The position numbers were made by a program, and so were the translations under genes. Shown piece after piece: positions 8,680 through 17,909 of a DNA stretch of 33,708 nucleotides. The DNA comes from Campylobacteraceae bacterium (GTDB lineage: Bacteria; Campylobacterota; Campylobacteria; Campylobacterales; Sulfurovaceae). The stretch lies in contig JALUMR010000077.1 in NCBI GenBank assembly GCA_027055805.1, positions 1 through 33,708 of the forward strand, in the 5' to 3' direction. The first letter of the stretch is position 1; each line of letters starts with the position of its first letter. The notes beneath the pieces are model-generated. The model did no database searches, was not told the DNA's origin, and was given only the letters and a program-made list of their open reading frames with translations.

Positions 8680-10161
8680 TTAAATCCCTCCACCTTGAGT
8701 TGCCATCATGAGTAGTGGCAAGACCGTTGCTGTTAAGTTGTTGTCATTAACTATTAGCTCTTGGTTTTTGTAGTAACCTTTTAAAAGATATTTTCCATTC
8801 TCTTCTTTTATGAAACCTTGGGCTACACCCATTTGGATTTGTTGTTTTAATACCTCAGCATTTGGTAAGTTTTTAATATGTGTGGAGTCTAATCCTAAAT
8901 CAACATTTAGGCTAATCATATTTAGTGCTTTACTTTGTGCTTTTAGGGCTATTTCCTGAAGTGAACCTTCAAATTTCATATCACCTGTATATCCTATTTC
9001 TATAGAAGCATTACTTTTTTTACTATCTTTTGTTTCTATATTGAGTCCATAATTTATGAGTGTTTCATCTTTAACTAGAAGAGTATTGAGTGAATTAATT
9101 ATCTTTCCTATCATCTCTTCTTGTAGAGTTCCAAACTCTTCCATAACTTTTTGCATATCTTCCGGGTTAGAGTTTGATCGCATTTTGGCAAAGAGTTCAG
9201 ACTGTTTCTTTTGCATCTCTTGACTGGCTTCTTGAAACTTAAGCCACCCTTTTATACCCAGTTTTTGCATATCCATTTTGAGAGAAATATTTTTTAAATC
9301 AGGAAGTTCAGGAGGAAGTTTTGTATCTTGAAAATCAATATTTCCATCAAGTTTTGTCGAGAATGTTGTGGGGCTGTCTTTCTTGCTAGTCATGTGCATA
9401 TTGGTAGCAATATTAATATTTTTTAGTTTGGGGTTAGTGTCATCTTCTATACTAAGTTTTTCAATAGATAGGTCAATGGTTCCCATCATTAACTTTTGTT
9501 CTACAAATTCATCTATATCTACATTCATGAGTAAATTTTTAACGGTTAACCCATTGTTAGTACCCTCTTCTTTAAATTCAAGAGAGGCAATTTTAAGATC
9601 ATTTTTACCCTTCAATGTATCTATATCCATCTCTCCATTCATATGTAAAGGAGTCATCGCAAAAATTTTACCCTCATTATTAAATTTAATTTCATTGGTA
9701 GAAGCAGTATAGGAGGCATTTTTTAAAAAAGAGATAATCATGTCACTTGTAATCGTAATATCATCTTTAAACAACTTTAAGAACTCTGTTTTTGCCTCAT
9801 CTGTAAGTAGGGAACTTAGCAATATTTCTTGATGAGCTTTTGCTGCTCCAAAACCTATACCATTTTTAAAAAATATGGGACCATGTTCTATATGATACTC
9901 CATGACAAGTGGTAGCTTAATAGACTTTTGCATTAATGCTAATATTGAGGGGTCAGTAACCTCTAGCTCTATTTTTGCAGTAGATTCAAAAAAAGTTTTT
10001 TTGTAACTATCAATTTTATATTGAATGCCTTTATCAGCATATACCTTGTTTATGTTATTAAAGTGCTGTTCTATATTTTCTTTCATTTGACTACCAACAT
10101 ATGCTGTTGTTCCAGACCAAAGAGCAATGGCAGCAACGAGTGAACCGACTATTTTTTTCAT
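8680..10161 (-). CDS. DUF945/YdgA-like protein
   Basis: N-terminal MKKIVGSLVAAIALWSGTTAYVGSQMKENIEQHF and long repetitive beta-rich body, typical of the family. Confidence 0.65.
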   Translation of the reverse strand: MKKIVGSLVAAIALWSGTTAYVGSQMKENIEQHFNNINKVYADKGIQYKIDSYKKTFFESTAKIELEVTDPSILALMQKSIKLPLVMEYHIEHGPIFFKNGIGFGAAKAHQEILLSSLLTDEAKTEFLKLFKDDITITSDMIISFLKNASYTASTNEIKFNNEGKIFAMTPLHMNGEMDIDTLKGKNDLKIASLEFKEEGTNNGLTVKNLLMNVDIDEFVEQKLMMGTIDLSIEKLSIEDDTNPKLKNINIATNMHMTSKKDSPTTFSTKLDGNIDFQDTKLPPELPDLKNISLKMDMQKLGIKGWLKFQEASQEMQKKQSELFAKMRSNSNPEDMQKVMEEFGTLQEEMIGKIINSLNTLLVKDETLINYGLNIETKDSKKSNASIEIGYTGDMKFEGSLQEIALKAQSKALNMISLNVDLGLDSTHIKNLPNAEVLKQQIQMGVAQGFIKEENGKYLLKGYYKNQELIVNDNNLTATVLPLLMMATQGGGI

Positions 10162-10252
10162 AAGTGTTTCCTTATAGATTATAAATTTATCTATGAAAGT
10201 GTATCTAAAAAGTGAATGAAACTACTTATGATATTAAAGATTATTGAAAGTT

Positions 10253-10281
10253 AACCACTTAGTAACGAGGACTAAATGGTT
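10253..10281 (-). terminator. Stem-loop downstream of infC (weak terminator or processing hairpin)
   Basis: Minus strand AACCATTTAG-tcctcgtta-CTAAGTGGTT: 10-bp stem with one G-U pair; no strong U-run. Confidence 0.4.
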
Positions 10282-10297
10282 ATGAAGGGTAAAATAG

Positions 10298-10849
10298 TTA
10301 TTTTTTAATTGGTGTTACATACATATTAACATAACGACCATCACGTTTGGCATTTTGTTCTAAATTACCAAGATCTTCAAGCATTGGCCATACACGGTTA
10401 AGAACATCAACACCCCATTCAGGGTTTGCCATTTCTCTACCACGTAAGAAGACTCTTAGTTTTACATGCTTTCCAGCTTCTAAAAACTCTCTGGCATGTT
10501 TAACTTTATAGGCAATATCACCATCAGCGATTTTACAAGAAAATTTAACTTCTTTTACATCAATGGTTTTTTGGTTTTTTCTTGCCTCTTTTTTCTTCTT
10601 TTCTAGCTCATACTTATACTTACCATAGTCCATTATTTTGGCTACAGGTGGTTTTGCATCAGGTGACATAATTACTAAGTCTAGTCCTTTGTCATCAGCA
10701 AGTTGTAAAGCTTCATCACGAGAAATAATACCAAATTGTTCACCATCATCACCAAGAACTCGAAGTTCTCTGTCACGAATTTTATCGTTCATTACGGTGT
10801 CGTCTGGTTTCTTTCTTCCTCTGTTGTTTCTGTTGTTTTGTCTACTCAA
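10298..10849 (-). CDS. infC: Translation initiation factor IF-3
   Basis: NDKIRDRELRVLGDDGEQFG, KPPVAKIMDYGKYKYE, VKEVKFSCKI, GREMANPEWG; TTG start overlapping the thrS TGA stop. Confidence 0.95.
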   Translation of the reverse strand: MSRQNNRNNRGRKKPDDTVMNDKIRDRELRVLGDDGEQFGIISRDEALQLADDKGLDLVIMSPDAKPPVAKIMDYGKYKYELEKKKKEARKNQKTIDVKEVKFSCKIADGDIAYKVKHAREFLEAGKHVKLRVFLRGREMANPEWGVDVLNRVWPMLEDLGNLEQNAKRDGRYVNMYVTPIKK

Positions 10850-12660
10850 ATCTTACCTTCATTTAGTTGTTGACTTAATTCTACCATAAATTCATCAAAA
10901 GAAAGATTATATTGCTCTTTTGTTCGTCGATTTCTTATTGCAACTGTTTTATTCTCAACTTCTTCATCACCTATAATGACTACGTAAGGAACTCTTTGTT
11001 TCTCTGCTGTTCGTACTCTTTTGTTGAGTGAATCATTTTTATCAAAGATTTCACAGTCAATGTCAAGGTCGATAAGTTGATTTTTAAGCTCTTTTGCATA
11101 CGCTACATGACTCTCTGAAATTGGTACAAAGATAATCTGTGTTGGAGCAATAAATAGAGGGAACTCTCCAGCATAATGTTCAGTTAAAATCCCAATAAAA
11201 CGTTCAAATGACCCCAAAATTGCACGGTGAATCATAACAGGTGTATGACGCTCATTGTCTTCACCCACATACTCTACTTCAAAACGCTCAGGCAGGTTGA
11301 AGTCAACTTGTACCGTTCCACACTGCCATTTTCTTCCAATGGCATCGGTAATCTTAATGTCGATTTTTGGTCCATAGAAAGCACCACCACCCTCATCAAT
11401 AGTAAAGGGAAGGTTATTTTCATTAAGAGCATCTTTTAGCCCTTGTGTTGCCAATTCCCAAACATCATCGTCTCCAATGGCTTTTTCAGGTTTGGTTGCA
11501 ACCTCCATGCTGTACTCAAATCCAAAGAGTTTCATGACTGAGTCAACAAACTCAACAATGTCGATGACTTCATTAGCAATTTGTTGAGGAGTACAGAAGA
11601 TGTGTGCATCATCTTGAGTAAACTCTCTTACTCTTAATAGACCATGCAATGCACCTGATTGCTCATGACGGTGAACCACACCATACTCATAATATTTCAG
11701 AGGTAAATCACGGTAAGATTTTCCACTCTGTTTAAAAATCTGAATATGCCCAATACAGTTCATTGGTTTTACACCATACTCCTGCTCATCAATGGTAGTT
11801 AGATACATGTTTTCACCATAACAAGCGTAGTGACCAGAGGTTCTCCACATGTCAGCTTTTAAAATCTCTGGACCACGAACAGGCTCATACCCTCTTTTTC
11901 GGTGAGCTTTGTGTAAGATGTTTTCTAGTTTGTAACGAAGACGTGAACCTTTTGGCATCCAAAATGGTAATCCTGCTCCACTCTCTTCATTGAACATAAA
12001 GAGTTCCATCTCTGCCCCAATTTTTCGGTGGTCACGTTTTTTAGCCTCTTCCATCATTTTGATGTAATCTTTTAGTGACTCTTTATCAGCAAATGCAATA
12101 CCATAAATACGGGTTAACATCTCTTTTGTCTCATCCCCACCAAGGTAAGCACCTGCCACACGTGTCAGTTTAAAGTTATGAAGAAATCTAAGAGCAGGAA
12201 CGTGAGGCCCTTGACAGAGGTCTTCAAAGTCACCTTGTTTATATATAGAAACTACTTCATCAGGTATTCTAGTTAATACAGCTTGTTTTAAATCATCAGC
12301 AGCAAATTTTTCTAATGCTTCTGCTTTGGTGATTTCGTATTTCTCTATTTTATACTTTTTCTTGATGAGTTCTTTCATCTTTTTTTCGATTTTCTTTAAA
12401 TCTTCCTCACCAATCTTCTCATCTACTCTAAAGTCATAGTAGAAACCTTCATCTACATTTGGTCCTACAAAGAATTTTGCATTGGTATAAAGCTCAGTAA
12501 TGGCTTGTGCCATTAAGTGTGCTGTCGAGTGTCTAACAATCTCTAGTGATTCAGCAGAGTTATCATACTTAATCGCTTTTGCATCAGGGTTTTCACCTGC
12601 ACTCTGTGTATCTATAATTTGTCCTTGGTTATCAATATAACCTATTAAGTTTTCACTCAA
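10846..12660 (-). CDS. thrS: Threonyl-tRNA synthetase
   Basis: RHSTAHLMAQAI, MNCIGHIQIFK, GALHGLLRVREFTQDDAHIFC, MIHRAILGSFERFIGILTEHYAG. Confidence 0.97.
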   Translation of the reverse strand: MSENLIGYIDNQGQIIDTQSAGENPDAKAIKYDNSAESLEIVRHSTAHLMAQAITELYTNAKFFVGPNVDEGFYYDFRVDEKIGEEDLKKIEKKMKELIKKKYKIEKYEITKAEALEKFAADDLKQAVLTRIPDEVVSIYKQGDFEDLCQGPHVPALRFLHNFKLTRVAGAYLGGDETKEMLTRIYGIAFADKESLKDYIKMMEEAKKRDHRKIGAEMELFMFNEESGAGLPFWMPKGSRLRYKLENILHKAHRKRGYEPVRGPEILKADMWRTSGHYACYGENMYLTTIDEQEYGVKPMNCIGHIQIFKQSGKSYRDLPLKYYEYGVVHRHEQSGALHGLLRVREFTQDDAHIFCTPQQIANEVIDIVEFVDSVMKLFGFEYSMEVATKPEKAIGDDDVWELATQGLKDALNENNLPFTIDEGGGAFYGPKIDIKITDAIGRKWQCGTVQVDFNLPERFEVEYVGEDNERHTPVMIHRAILGSFERFIGILTEHYAGEFPLFIAPTQIIFVPISESHVAYAKELKNQLIDLDIDCEIFDKNDSLNKRVRTAEKQRVPYVVIIGDEEVENKTVAIRNRRTKEQYNLSFDEFMVELSQQLNEGKI

Positions 12661-12849
12661 AATTAACCTTTGTATTCGCCTATAATACGTAATAGGAGAT
12701 GATTTTTTAATGAGCGTATTATAGCTTTTTTAACTTATAGAGGCTAATTTTAAAAAATCTAACATGAAATGTTAAATATTATTAAGTATAGATTAATATT
12801 AAATATTTTATAATGTTATTAATTATTAAAAAATATTAAGGAGTATGTA

Positions 12850-12999
12850 ATGAGAGCAGGATTTACAGGAATAGCAATGGGTGTATCAACAGCAATGGCA
12901 TTAAGAAATGAATACAAATTAACATCACAAGTTGTGACTATTTCTCTTGTTACTGAAATCCTTACTATTATCATCTTTGGATTGGTAGATATATCATAA
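12850..12999 (+). CDS. Small hydrophobic protein, 49 aa (unassigned)
   Basis: MRAGFTGIAMGVSTAMALRNEYKLTSQVVTISLVTEILTIIIFGLVDIS; AAGGAG Shine-Dalgarno at 12838-12843; not in the supplied ORF track because of its length. Confidence 0.55.
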   Translation: MRAGFTGIAMGVSTAMALRNEYKLTSQVVTISLVTEILTIIIFGLVDIS

Positions 13000-13041
13000 T
13001 ATTATGATAAAATTCATCTAATTAAACTCCAAGGAAAGATA

Positions 13042-14379
13042 ATGGAACTGTTTGGAACAGATGGCGTACGTGGTTTGGCAGGTGGAAAATTAAATGCAAT
13101 GACTGTTATACGTTTTGCATTGGCAGCAGGAATACACTTACAAAAAACCAGTAAATATAATAAAATTTTAGTGGGTAAGGATACCCGACGTTCAGGTTAT
13201 ATGATAGAAAATGCACTGGTATCAGGGTTAACAGCAGTTGGTTTTGATGTGGTTCAAATAGGTCCTATGCCCACTCCTGCTATAGCGTTTATTACAGAAA
13301 ATATGCGTTGTGATGCTGGTATTATGATAACGGCATCACATAATCCTTTTTATGACAATGGTATTAAACTTTTTGGTGCAGAGGGAAATAAAATTTCAAA
13401 AGAGTGTGAAAAGGATATTGAAGAGATTTTTAGTGATATAGAGCGTATAGAAAATGCTTTTGTTACAAAAAAAGAGATAGGGCGTTCAGTCCGTATAGAT
13501 GATGTGATAGGTCGATATATCGTCCATATTAAAAATTCATTTCCCCAAAAATACTCTCTATACGGCAAAAGAGTTGTGGTTGATTGTGCCAATGGGGCAG
13601 CTTATAAAGTAGCCCCAACAGTGCTTCGTGAACTTGGAGCAGATGTAATAGAGATGGCAACAACTCCTAATGGATTTAATATAAACACCAATTGTGGTGC
13701 GACTTCTCCTGAACTTTTGGCTCAAAAAGTTATTGAAACACGTGCAGATATTGGAATTGCTTTAGATGGTGATGCAGATAGAATCGTTATTGTTGATGAA
13801 ATAGGACAAATTGTTGATGGTGACAAACTTATAGGTGCATTGGCAATTCATCTTAAAAATGAGAATAAATTGGCAAATGACAAAGTGGTTGCAACGGTGA
13901 TGAGTAACCAAGGTCTTGAAGATTATTTAGCACAACATGGTCTTGTTTTAGAACGTTCTGATGTGGGTGATAAACATGTACTTGAAGTCATGAACCGAGT
14001 TGGTTCAAACTTTGGTGGAGAGCAGAGTGGTCATGTTATATTTTCTGATTATGCAAAAACGGGTGATGGTCTGGTCTCTGCTCTTCAAGCATTTGCTTAT
14101 ATGATAGAGACAAATAAAACAGCGAGTGAAGCTTTTGATATTTTTGACCTTTATCCCCAAGAACAAGCTAATTTAAATATTTCACATAAAATAGCTATAG
14201 AGGAGATAGTTGGAGTAGAAGAACTTTTTGCCGAAATAGAAGCTGCTGGTATGCGTCACTTAGTGCGTTATTCTGGAACAGAAAACCTACTACGTATTTT
14301 ACTAGAGGGTAAGGACCAACATGCTCTTCATCTTATGATGGATAAGACAGTTAAGTTTTTCAAAAAGGCACTCTCTTAA
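13042..14379 (+). CDS. glmM: Phosphoglucosamine mutase
   Basis: [14 protein letters not shown], active-site [46 protein letters not shown]. Confidence 0.97.
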   Translation: MELFGTDGVRGLAGGKLNAMTVIRFALAAGIHLQKTSKYNKILVGKDTRRSGYMIENALVSGLTAVGFDVVQIGPMPTPAIAFITENMRCDAGIMITASHNPFYDNGIKLFGAEGNKISKECEKDIEEIFSDIERIENAFVTKKEIGRSVRIDDVIGRYIVHIKNSFPQKYSLYGKRVVVDCANGAAYKVAPTVLRELGADVIEMATTPNGFNINTNCGATSPELLAQKVIETRADIGIALDGDADRIVIVDEIGQIVDGDKLIGALAIHLKNENKLANDKVVATVMSNQGLEDYLAQHGLVLERSDVGDKHVLEVMNRVGSNFGGEQSGHVIFSDYAKTGDGLVSALQAFAYMIETNKTASEAFDIFDLYPQEQANLNISHKIAIEEIVGVEELFAEIEAAGMRHLVRYSGTENLLRILLEGKDQHALHLMMDKTVKFFKKALS

Positions 14380-14855
14380 TGCGTGCATATACTGTTTTTA
14401 TTTTATTGGTGGTTGGTACTTTTATTATTGACCAAAATTTAAAAGTTATGGCAATGGAAGCTGTGAATAGTGTAGAACATGCTACCATATTAAAAGGTTC
14501 TTGTATTGATTTAGAGTTGTATTATAACCGTGGTGTAGCTTTCTCTATGTTGTTAGAGCTAGGAGATAATTTAAAGTGGGTACAGTTACTACTTATATCA
14601 GGAATAATTTTTTATATTTTTTATGAGGGGTATGTGAAAAAGTACGCTTTTCCCTTAGGGCTTATAATTGGTGGAGCTTTAGGCAATCTATACGATAGAT
14701 TTATTCGTGAAGGTGTGGTTGACTATGTAGCATGGCACTGTGGATTTAATTTTGCTGTCTTTAACTATGCTGATGTCATGATAGATGTGGGTGTTGCTAT
14801 TATTTTGTTACTCTCATTTTTAGAGTATAGAGAAGAGAAGAAGGGCAACGCTTAA
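14379..14855 (+). CDS. lspA: Signal peptidase II (prolipoprotein signal peptidase)
   Basis: DQNLKV, YYNRGVAFSM, GGALGNLYDRFIREGVVDYV, FAVFNYADVMIDVG; TAATG coupling with glmM. Confidence 0.95.
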   Translation: MRAYTVFILLVVGTFIIDQNLKVMAMEAVNSVEHATILKGSCIDLELYYNRGVAFSMLLELGDNLKWVQLLLISGIIFYIFYEGYVKKYAFPLGLIIGGALGNLYDRFIREGVVDYVAWHCGFNFAVFNYADVMIDVGVAIILLLSFLEYREEKKGNA

Positions 14856-14906
14856 ATAAACTTCTAAAACAGAAGGTGGGCATTTTGGGCATCCTTCATA
14901 AGTAGG

Positions 14907-14969
14907 TTACACTTTTACATATTGAGTGTTTTAGGGGCATGGACTTTAGTCCATGAAATAGACAACAGC
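14907..14969. repeat. REP-like palindromic repeat, copy 2 (inverted relative to 595-656)
   Basis: ttacacttttacatattgagtgttttaggggCATGGACTTTAGTCCATGaaatagacaacagc; see copy 1. Confidence 0.85.
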
Positions 14970-14986
14970 CGTATTTTGCCCACTTT

Positions 14987-15094
14987 TTACTGCTCTACCT
15001 TATGTTCATGGATAAATTCATTTAAGTCACCTACTGTTTTACAACCATATTTTATAGCTTCATTGATTATTTCTTTTGTAAAAGTTGTTTTCAT
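14987..15094 (-). CDS. Small protein, 35 aa (unassigned; possible remnant)
   Basis: MKTTFTKEIINEAIKYGCKTVGDLNEFIHEHKVEQ*, preceded on the minus strand by the AAAGGATAG ribosome binding site. Confidence 0.45.
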   Translation of the reverse strand: MKTTFTKEIINEAIKYGCKTVGDLNEFIHEHKVEQ

Positions 15095-15179
15095 AAACTA
15101 TCCTTTAAAATTAATATTATATTTATAATTATATCATTAAAATATAAAAATAAGTATATTTATTAAATATTTTTTAAGG

Positions 15180-16016
15180 TTAGTAGACTATTTCAGCTTG
15201 TCCATAAAGGTTTTCTACTTTGTTTTGTAGTTTTTTCATCACTTCTTGTTGTTTAATTACCTGCTCAATTTTCTTTTTTGCTTTGTTAAAAGTAAGTTTT
15301 CCAGCAGCTTTTTTATTTAAAAGATAAACCACATTGTATCCATGTTCAGTTTTTACTGCTGCATTAAGTAGACGTTTAACTTTGTATTTATAGGCTTTGT
15401 TAAATAGATTTTCAGGAGCATTCCCTTTTCCAAACCAACCCATGTACCCGTTTTGTTTTCTTTCATGAGCAGCTTTCAGAAACGCTTCATCTAAATTAGT
15501 AGCACCTTGTAGTGATTTTAGAAGTTTGTCTGCTTCTGCTTTGGTAGGTACAATGATATCTGCTATCTCTATAGAATCAGGAAAGTTAAAAGCTTCTGGA
15601 TTATTATCGTAGAACTCTTTTAATTGACTCTTGGTTACTTTTGCTTTTTTAAACTCTTTTTGTTGATAAAGAGCAATGGCAATAGCACCTTTTATATTTC
15701 GTAGCTGTTCTTTGTTTAAGTTTTTACCAGTGTTTTTTTTGTATGTCTTTTGAGCAAGACTCTTTTGTTGTTTAAATGCCTTTTTGAATTCTGCACTTTT
15801 AACAAGTGAACTTTTTAATAAATCCTCATGAAGAACTTCTTCTTTTATGAGTTGCTCCATTAAATTGGCACGTTGTGTATCGTTTAGTTTCTCATAGCCA
15901 GGAGGTATAACATCTGTTGTAATTTTATGACCATTTACGGTTACTAGTGTTTGTCCAAAAAGAAGAGATGAGCTTAGTGTTAATGTCGCAAGGAGTGCGA
16001 TGAGTTTTTTTTGCAT
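15180..16016 (-). CDS. Periplasmic parvulin-type peptidyl-prolyl isomerase (SurA/PEB4-like)
   Basis: Signal peptide, LVTVNGHKITTDVI, VPTKAEADKLLKSL, NGYMGWFGKGNAPENLFNKAY, VKTEHGYNVVYL. Confidence 0.85.
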   Translation of the reverse strand: MQKKLIALLATLTLSSSLLFGQTLVTVNGHKITTDVIPPGYEKLNDTQRANLMEQLIKEEVLHEDLLKSSLVKSAEFKKAFKQQKSLAQKTYKKNTGKNLNKEQLRNIKGAIAIALYQQKEFKKAKVTKSQLKEFYDNNPEAFNFPDSIEIADIIVPTKAEADKLLKSLQGATNLDEAFLKAAHERKQNGYMGWFGKGNAPENLFNKAYKYKVKRLLNAAVKTEHGYNVVYLLNKKAAGKLTFNKAKKKIEQVIKQQEVMKKLQNKVENLYGQAEIVY

Positions 16017-16087
16017 TTCTATTTTCCTTATATTGTTAGATTTTTAGATTTTATATCTCTATTGTGAAAAAACTGTGTTTTTATTAT

Positions 16088-16834
16088 TTAGCCAATGGTC
16101 TCGGCAACAAAAGTTTTGGTTACTTGTCCACCAAACTTGTAAGTTTCATCTTCTAAACTGACATAGAGTTCATCTCCTGAGCGAGGAAATACTCTTACAT
16201 TATCATCGACCAAATCTTCACCATTGGCACGTATAAAACAGGCAACCATACCTGTACCACAAGCTAGTGTTTCATCTTCTACACCACGTTCAAAGGTTCG
16301 TACATAAAGTGTATTTTCTTCAATTTTACAGATGTTAACATTACAGTTATATTTGTTGCGTAGACGTGCTGCTTGTTCTAGGTCAAACGCTTCTATGTTG
16401 TCACGTAACGCAACCAAGTGAGGGACACCCGTGTCTATAAACCACCATCTCTCACCCTCTTCATCTATCTCTTTACTCAAGATTACAGGCTTGGTCATGT
16501 CTGAGACCACATAATTACCATTGACTTTGGCTCGTATAACACCAGCACCCGTTAAAAATTCTGCTTCAGCATCTTGAGAGATACCTTTTTCCATGGCAAA
16601 GTGTGCTACAGCACGAGAGGCATTTCCACACATGGTAGCACGACTTCCATCTGAGTTATAAAACTCCCACTCAAAGTCATACTGTTCATGAGGAATAAGT
16701 ACCACCAATCCATCAGCACCTATACCATTTTGACGATGACACAGTTTTTTAGCCAGTTTAGAACGGTCTTTTTTCTTTTTTTTGATTATCATAACAAAAT
16801 CATTGCCATTGGCAGAGTATTTGGTTACAGTCAT
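16088..16834 (-). CDS. dapF: Diaminopimelate epimerase
   Basis: KYSANGNDFVMI, NSDGSRATMCGNASRAVAHFA, ERGVEDETLACGTGMVA. Confidence 0.95.
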   Translation of the reverse strand: MTVTKYSANGNDFVMIIKKKKKDRSKLAKKLCHRQNGIGADGLVVLIPHEQYDFEWEFYNSDGSRATMCGNASRAVAHFAMEKGISQDAEAEFLTGAGVIRAKVNGNYVVSDMTKPVILSKEIDEEGERWWFIDTGVPHLVALRDNIEAFDLEQAARLRNKYNCNVNICKIEENTLYVRTFERGVEDETLACGTGMVACFIRANGEDLVDDNVRVFPRSGDELYVSLEDETYKFGGQVTKTFVAETIG

Positions 16835-16939
16835 TGTTCACCCTTTAGGTTTTAATGTTGTAAGTATACATGAAGAGTATTAATAGATATTTAATCATTA
16901 ATAGATAGTATTTTAGTTGACTAGAGTTTTGAAAGAAGT

Positions 16940-17353
16940 CTATTCTTTAAAAGTATAATATCTAGAAGGATACTCTCCATTAAGTAAAATTTCATTGGAG
17001 TAAAAAGTAAAAAGAGCAGAAGAGTCTTCTGTGGCTCCTACAGGGATGGGTACTGCTTCTGTAATGTTGATTTTTTTCTCTATCTTTTTTAGTAGTTGAC
17101 GGCTTTCATCATCTTTGATTTGAAATTCATCTACAAGTAAATCATAGGCATTTTTTTTACTTTTGTCGTAACGTTGTACCCTCTGGGTTAAAAAAAGAGA
17201 GTTGTCAAGTTCTGCATTTCCTCGTTTCATGAGGTAGGTTGCCATGTCACTGTTTTGTTCTTGTAATTGTAGTGCACCCATTACCACGATTGAGACGATA
17301 ATAACAGACATAATAACTTCTATAAGTGTAAAAGCTTTTTTTCTATTGTTCAT
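16940..17353 (-). CDS. Type II secretion minor pseudopilin (GspI-like position)
   Basis: Prepilin N-terminus NNRKKA|FTLIEVIMSVIIVSIVVMGALQLQ. Confidence 0.75.
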   Translation of the reverse strand: MNNRKKAFTLIEVIMSVIIVSIVVMGALQLQEQNSDMATYLMKRGNAELDNSLFLTQRVQRYDKSKKNAYDLLVDEFQIKDDESRQLLKKIEKKINITEAVPIPVGATEDSSALFTFYSNEILLNGEYPSRYYTFKE

Positions 17354-17371
17354 ATATTTATATTCCTCTAT

Positions 17372-17908
17372 TTAGTAAAATGAGCTACTGTCTTTTAAAT
17401 CATACTTACTCTTTATCCATAACTCTTTGGCTTCATCCATATCTTCTACTTTTTTAGCTTTGCCAAAATAGCTGGGAAGAAAGTAGATGCCTTGGTCATT
17501 TACTACAACCATTTGTGTGGTACTACCATTTGGGTAAAGATGAAATCGAAAGCTTATTTTTTCATCTTTGAATCGTCCCAGTTCCTCTTGTTGTACAAAG
17601 TGGTTATTATTATCTAGTGTATGAATCTCTACATTTTTACCAAATTTTATACCACCATCGTAAGCGCTTATCTTTCCTTTTTGCATCACAGAGCATTCAG
17701 TACATTTTTTAACACAGAAAAGTTCAACATCACCTTGACCTTTAAATGTTTTTTTGAATGTACTAGGAAGCGTAGAAGGGTTTAGCACTTCTACTTTTTT
17801 TTGCTGTTTAATGGCAGAAGAGAAAACTAAAAACCCAACAAGTGAGACAATCATAACAACAACAATAAGTTCTAAAAGAGAAAATCCTGAACGGGTTGTT
17901 GTAGACAT
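17372..17908 (-). CDS. Type II secretion minor pseudopilin (GspH-like)
   Basis: Prepilin N-terminus MSTTTRSG|FSLLELIVVVMIVSLVGF. Start chosen at the ATG ending at 17908, just after the gspG stop, rather than the ORF-track start at 18001 inside gspG. Confidence 0.75.
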   Translation of the reverse strand: MSTTTRSGFSLLELIVVVMIVSLVGFLVFSSAIKQQKKVEVLNPSTLPSTFKKTFKGQGDVELFCVKKCTECSVMQKGKISAYDGGIKFGKNVEIHTLDNNNHFVQQEELGRFKDEKISFRFHLYPNGSTTQMVVVNDQGIYFLPSYFGKAKKVEDMDEAKELWIKSKYDLKDSSSFY

Positions 17909-17909
17909 T

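Noticed and set aside
10162-10297. Missing rpmI-rplT after infC as an anomaly
   Set aside because: thrS-infC separated from rpmI-rplT is, to my recollection, already seen in Campylobacter; not unusual for the group.
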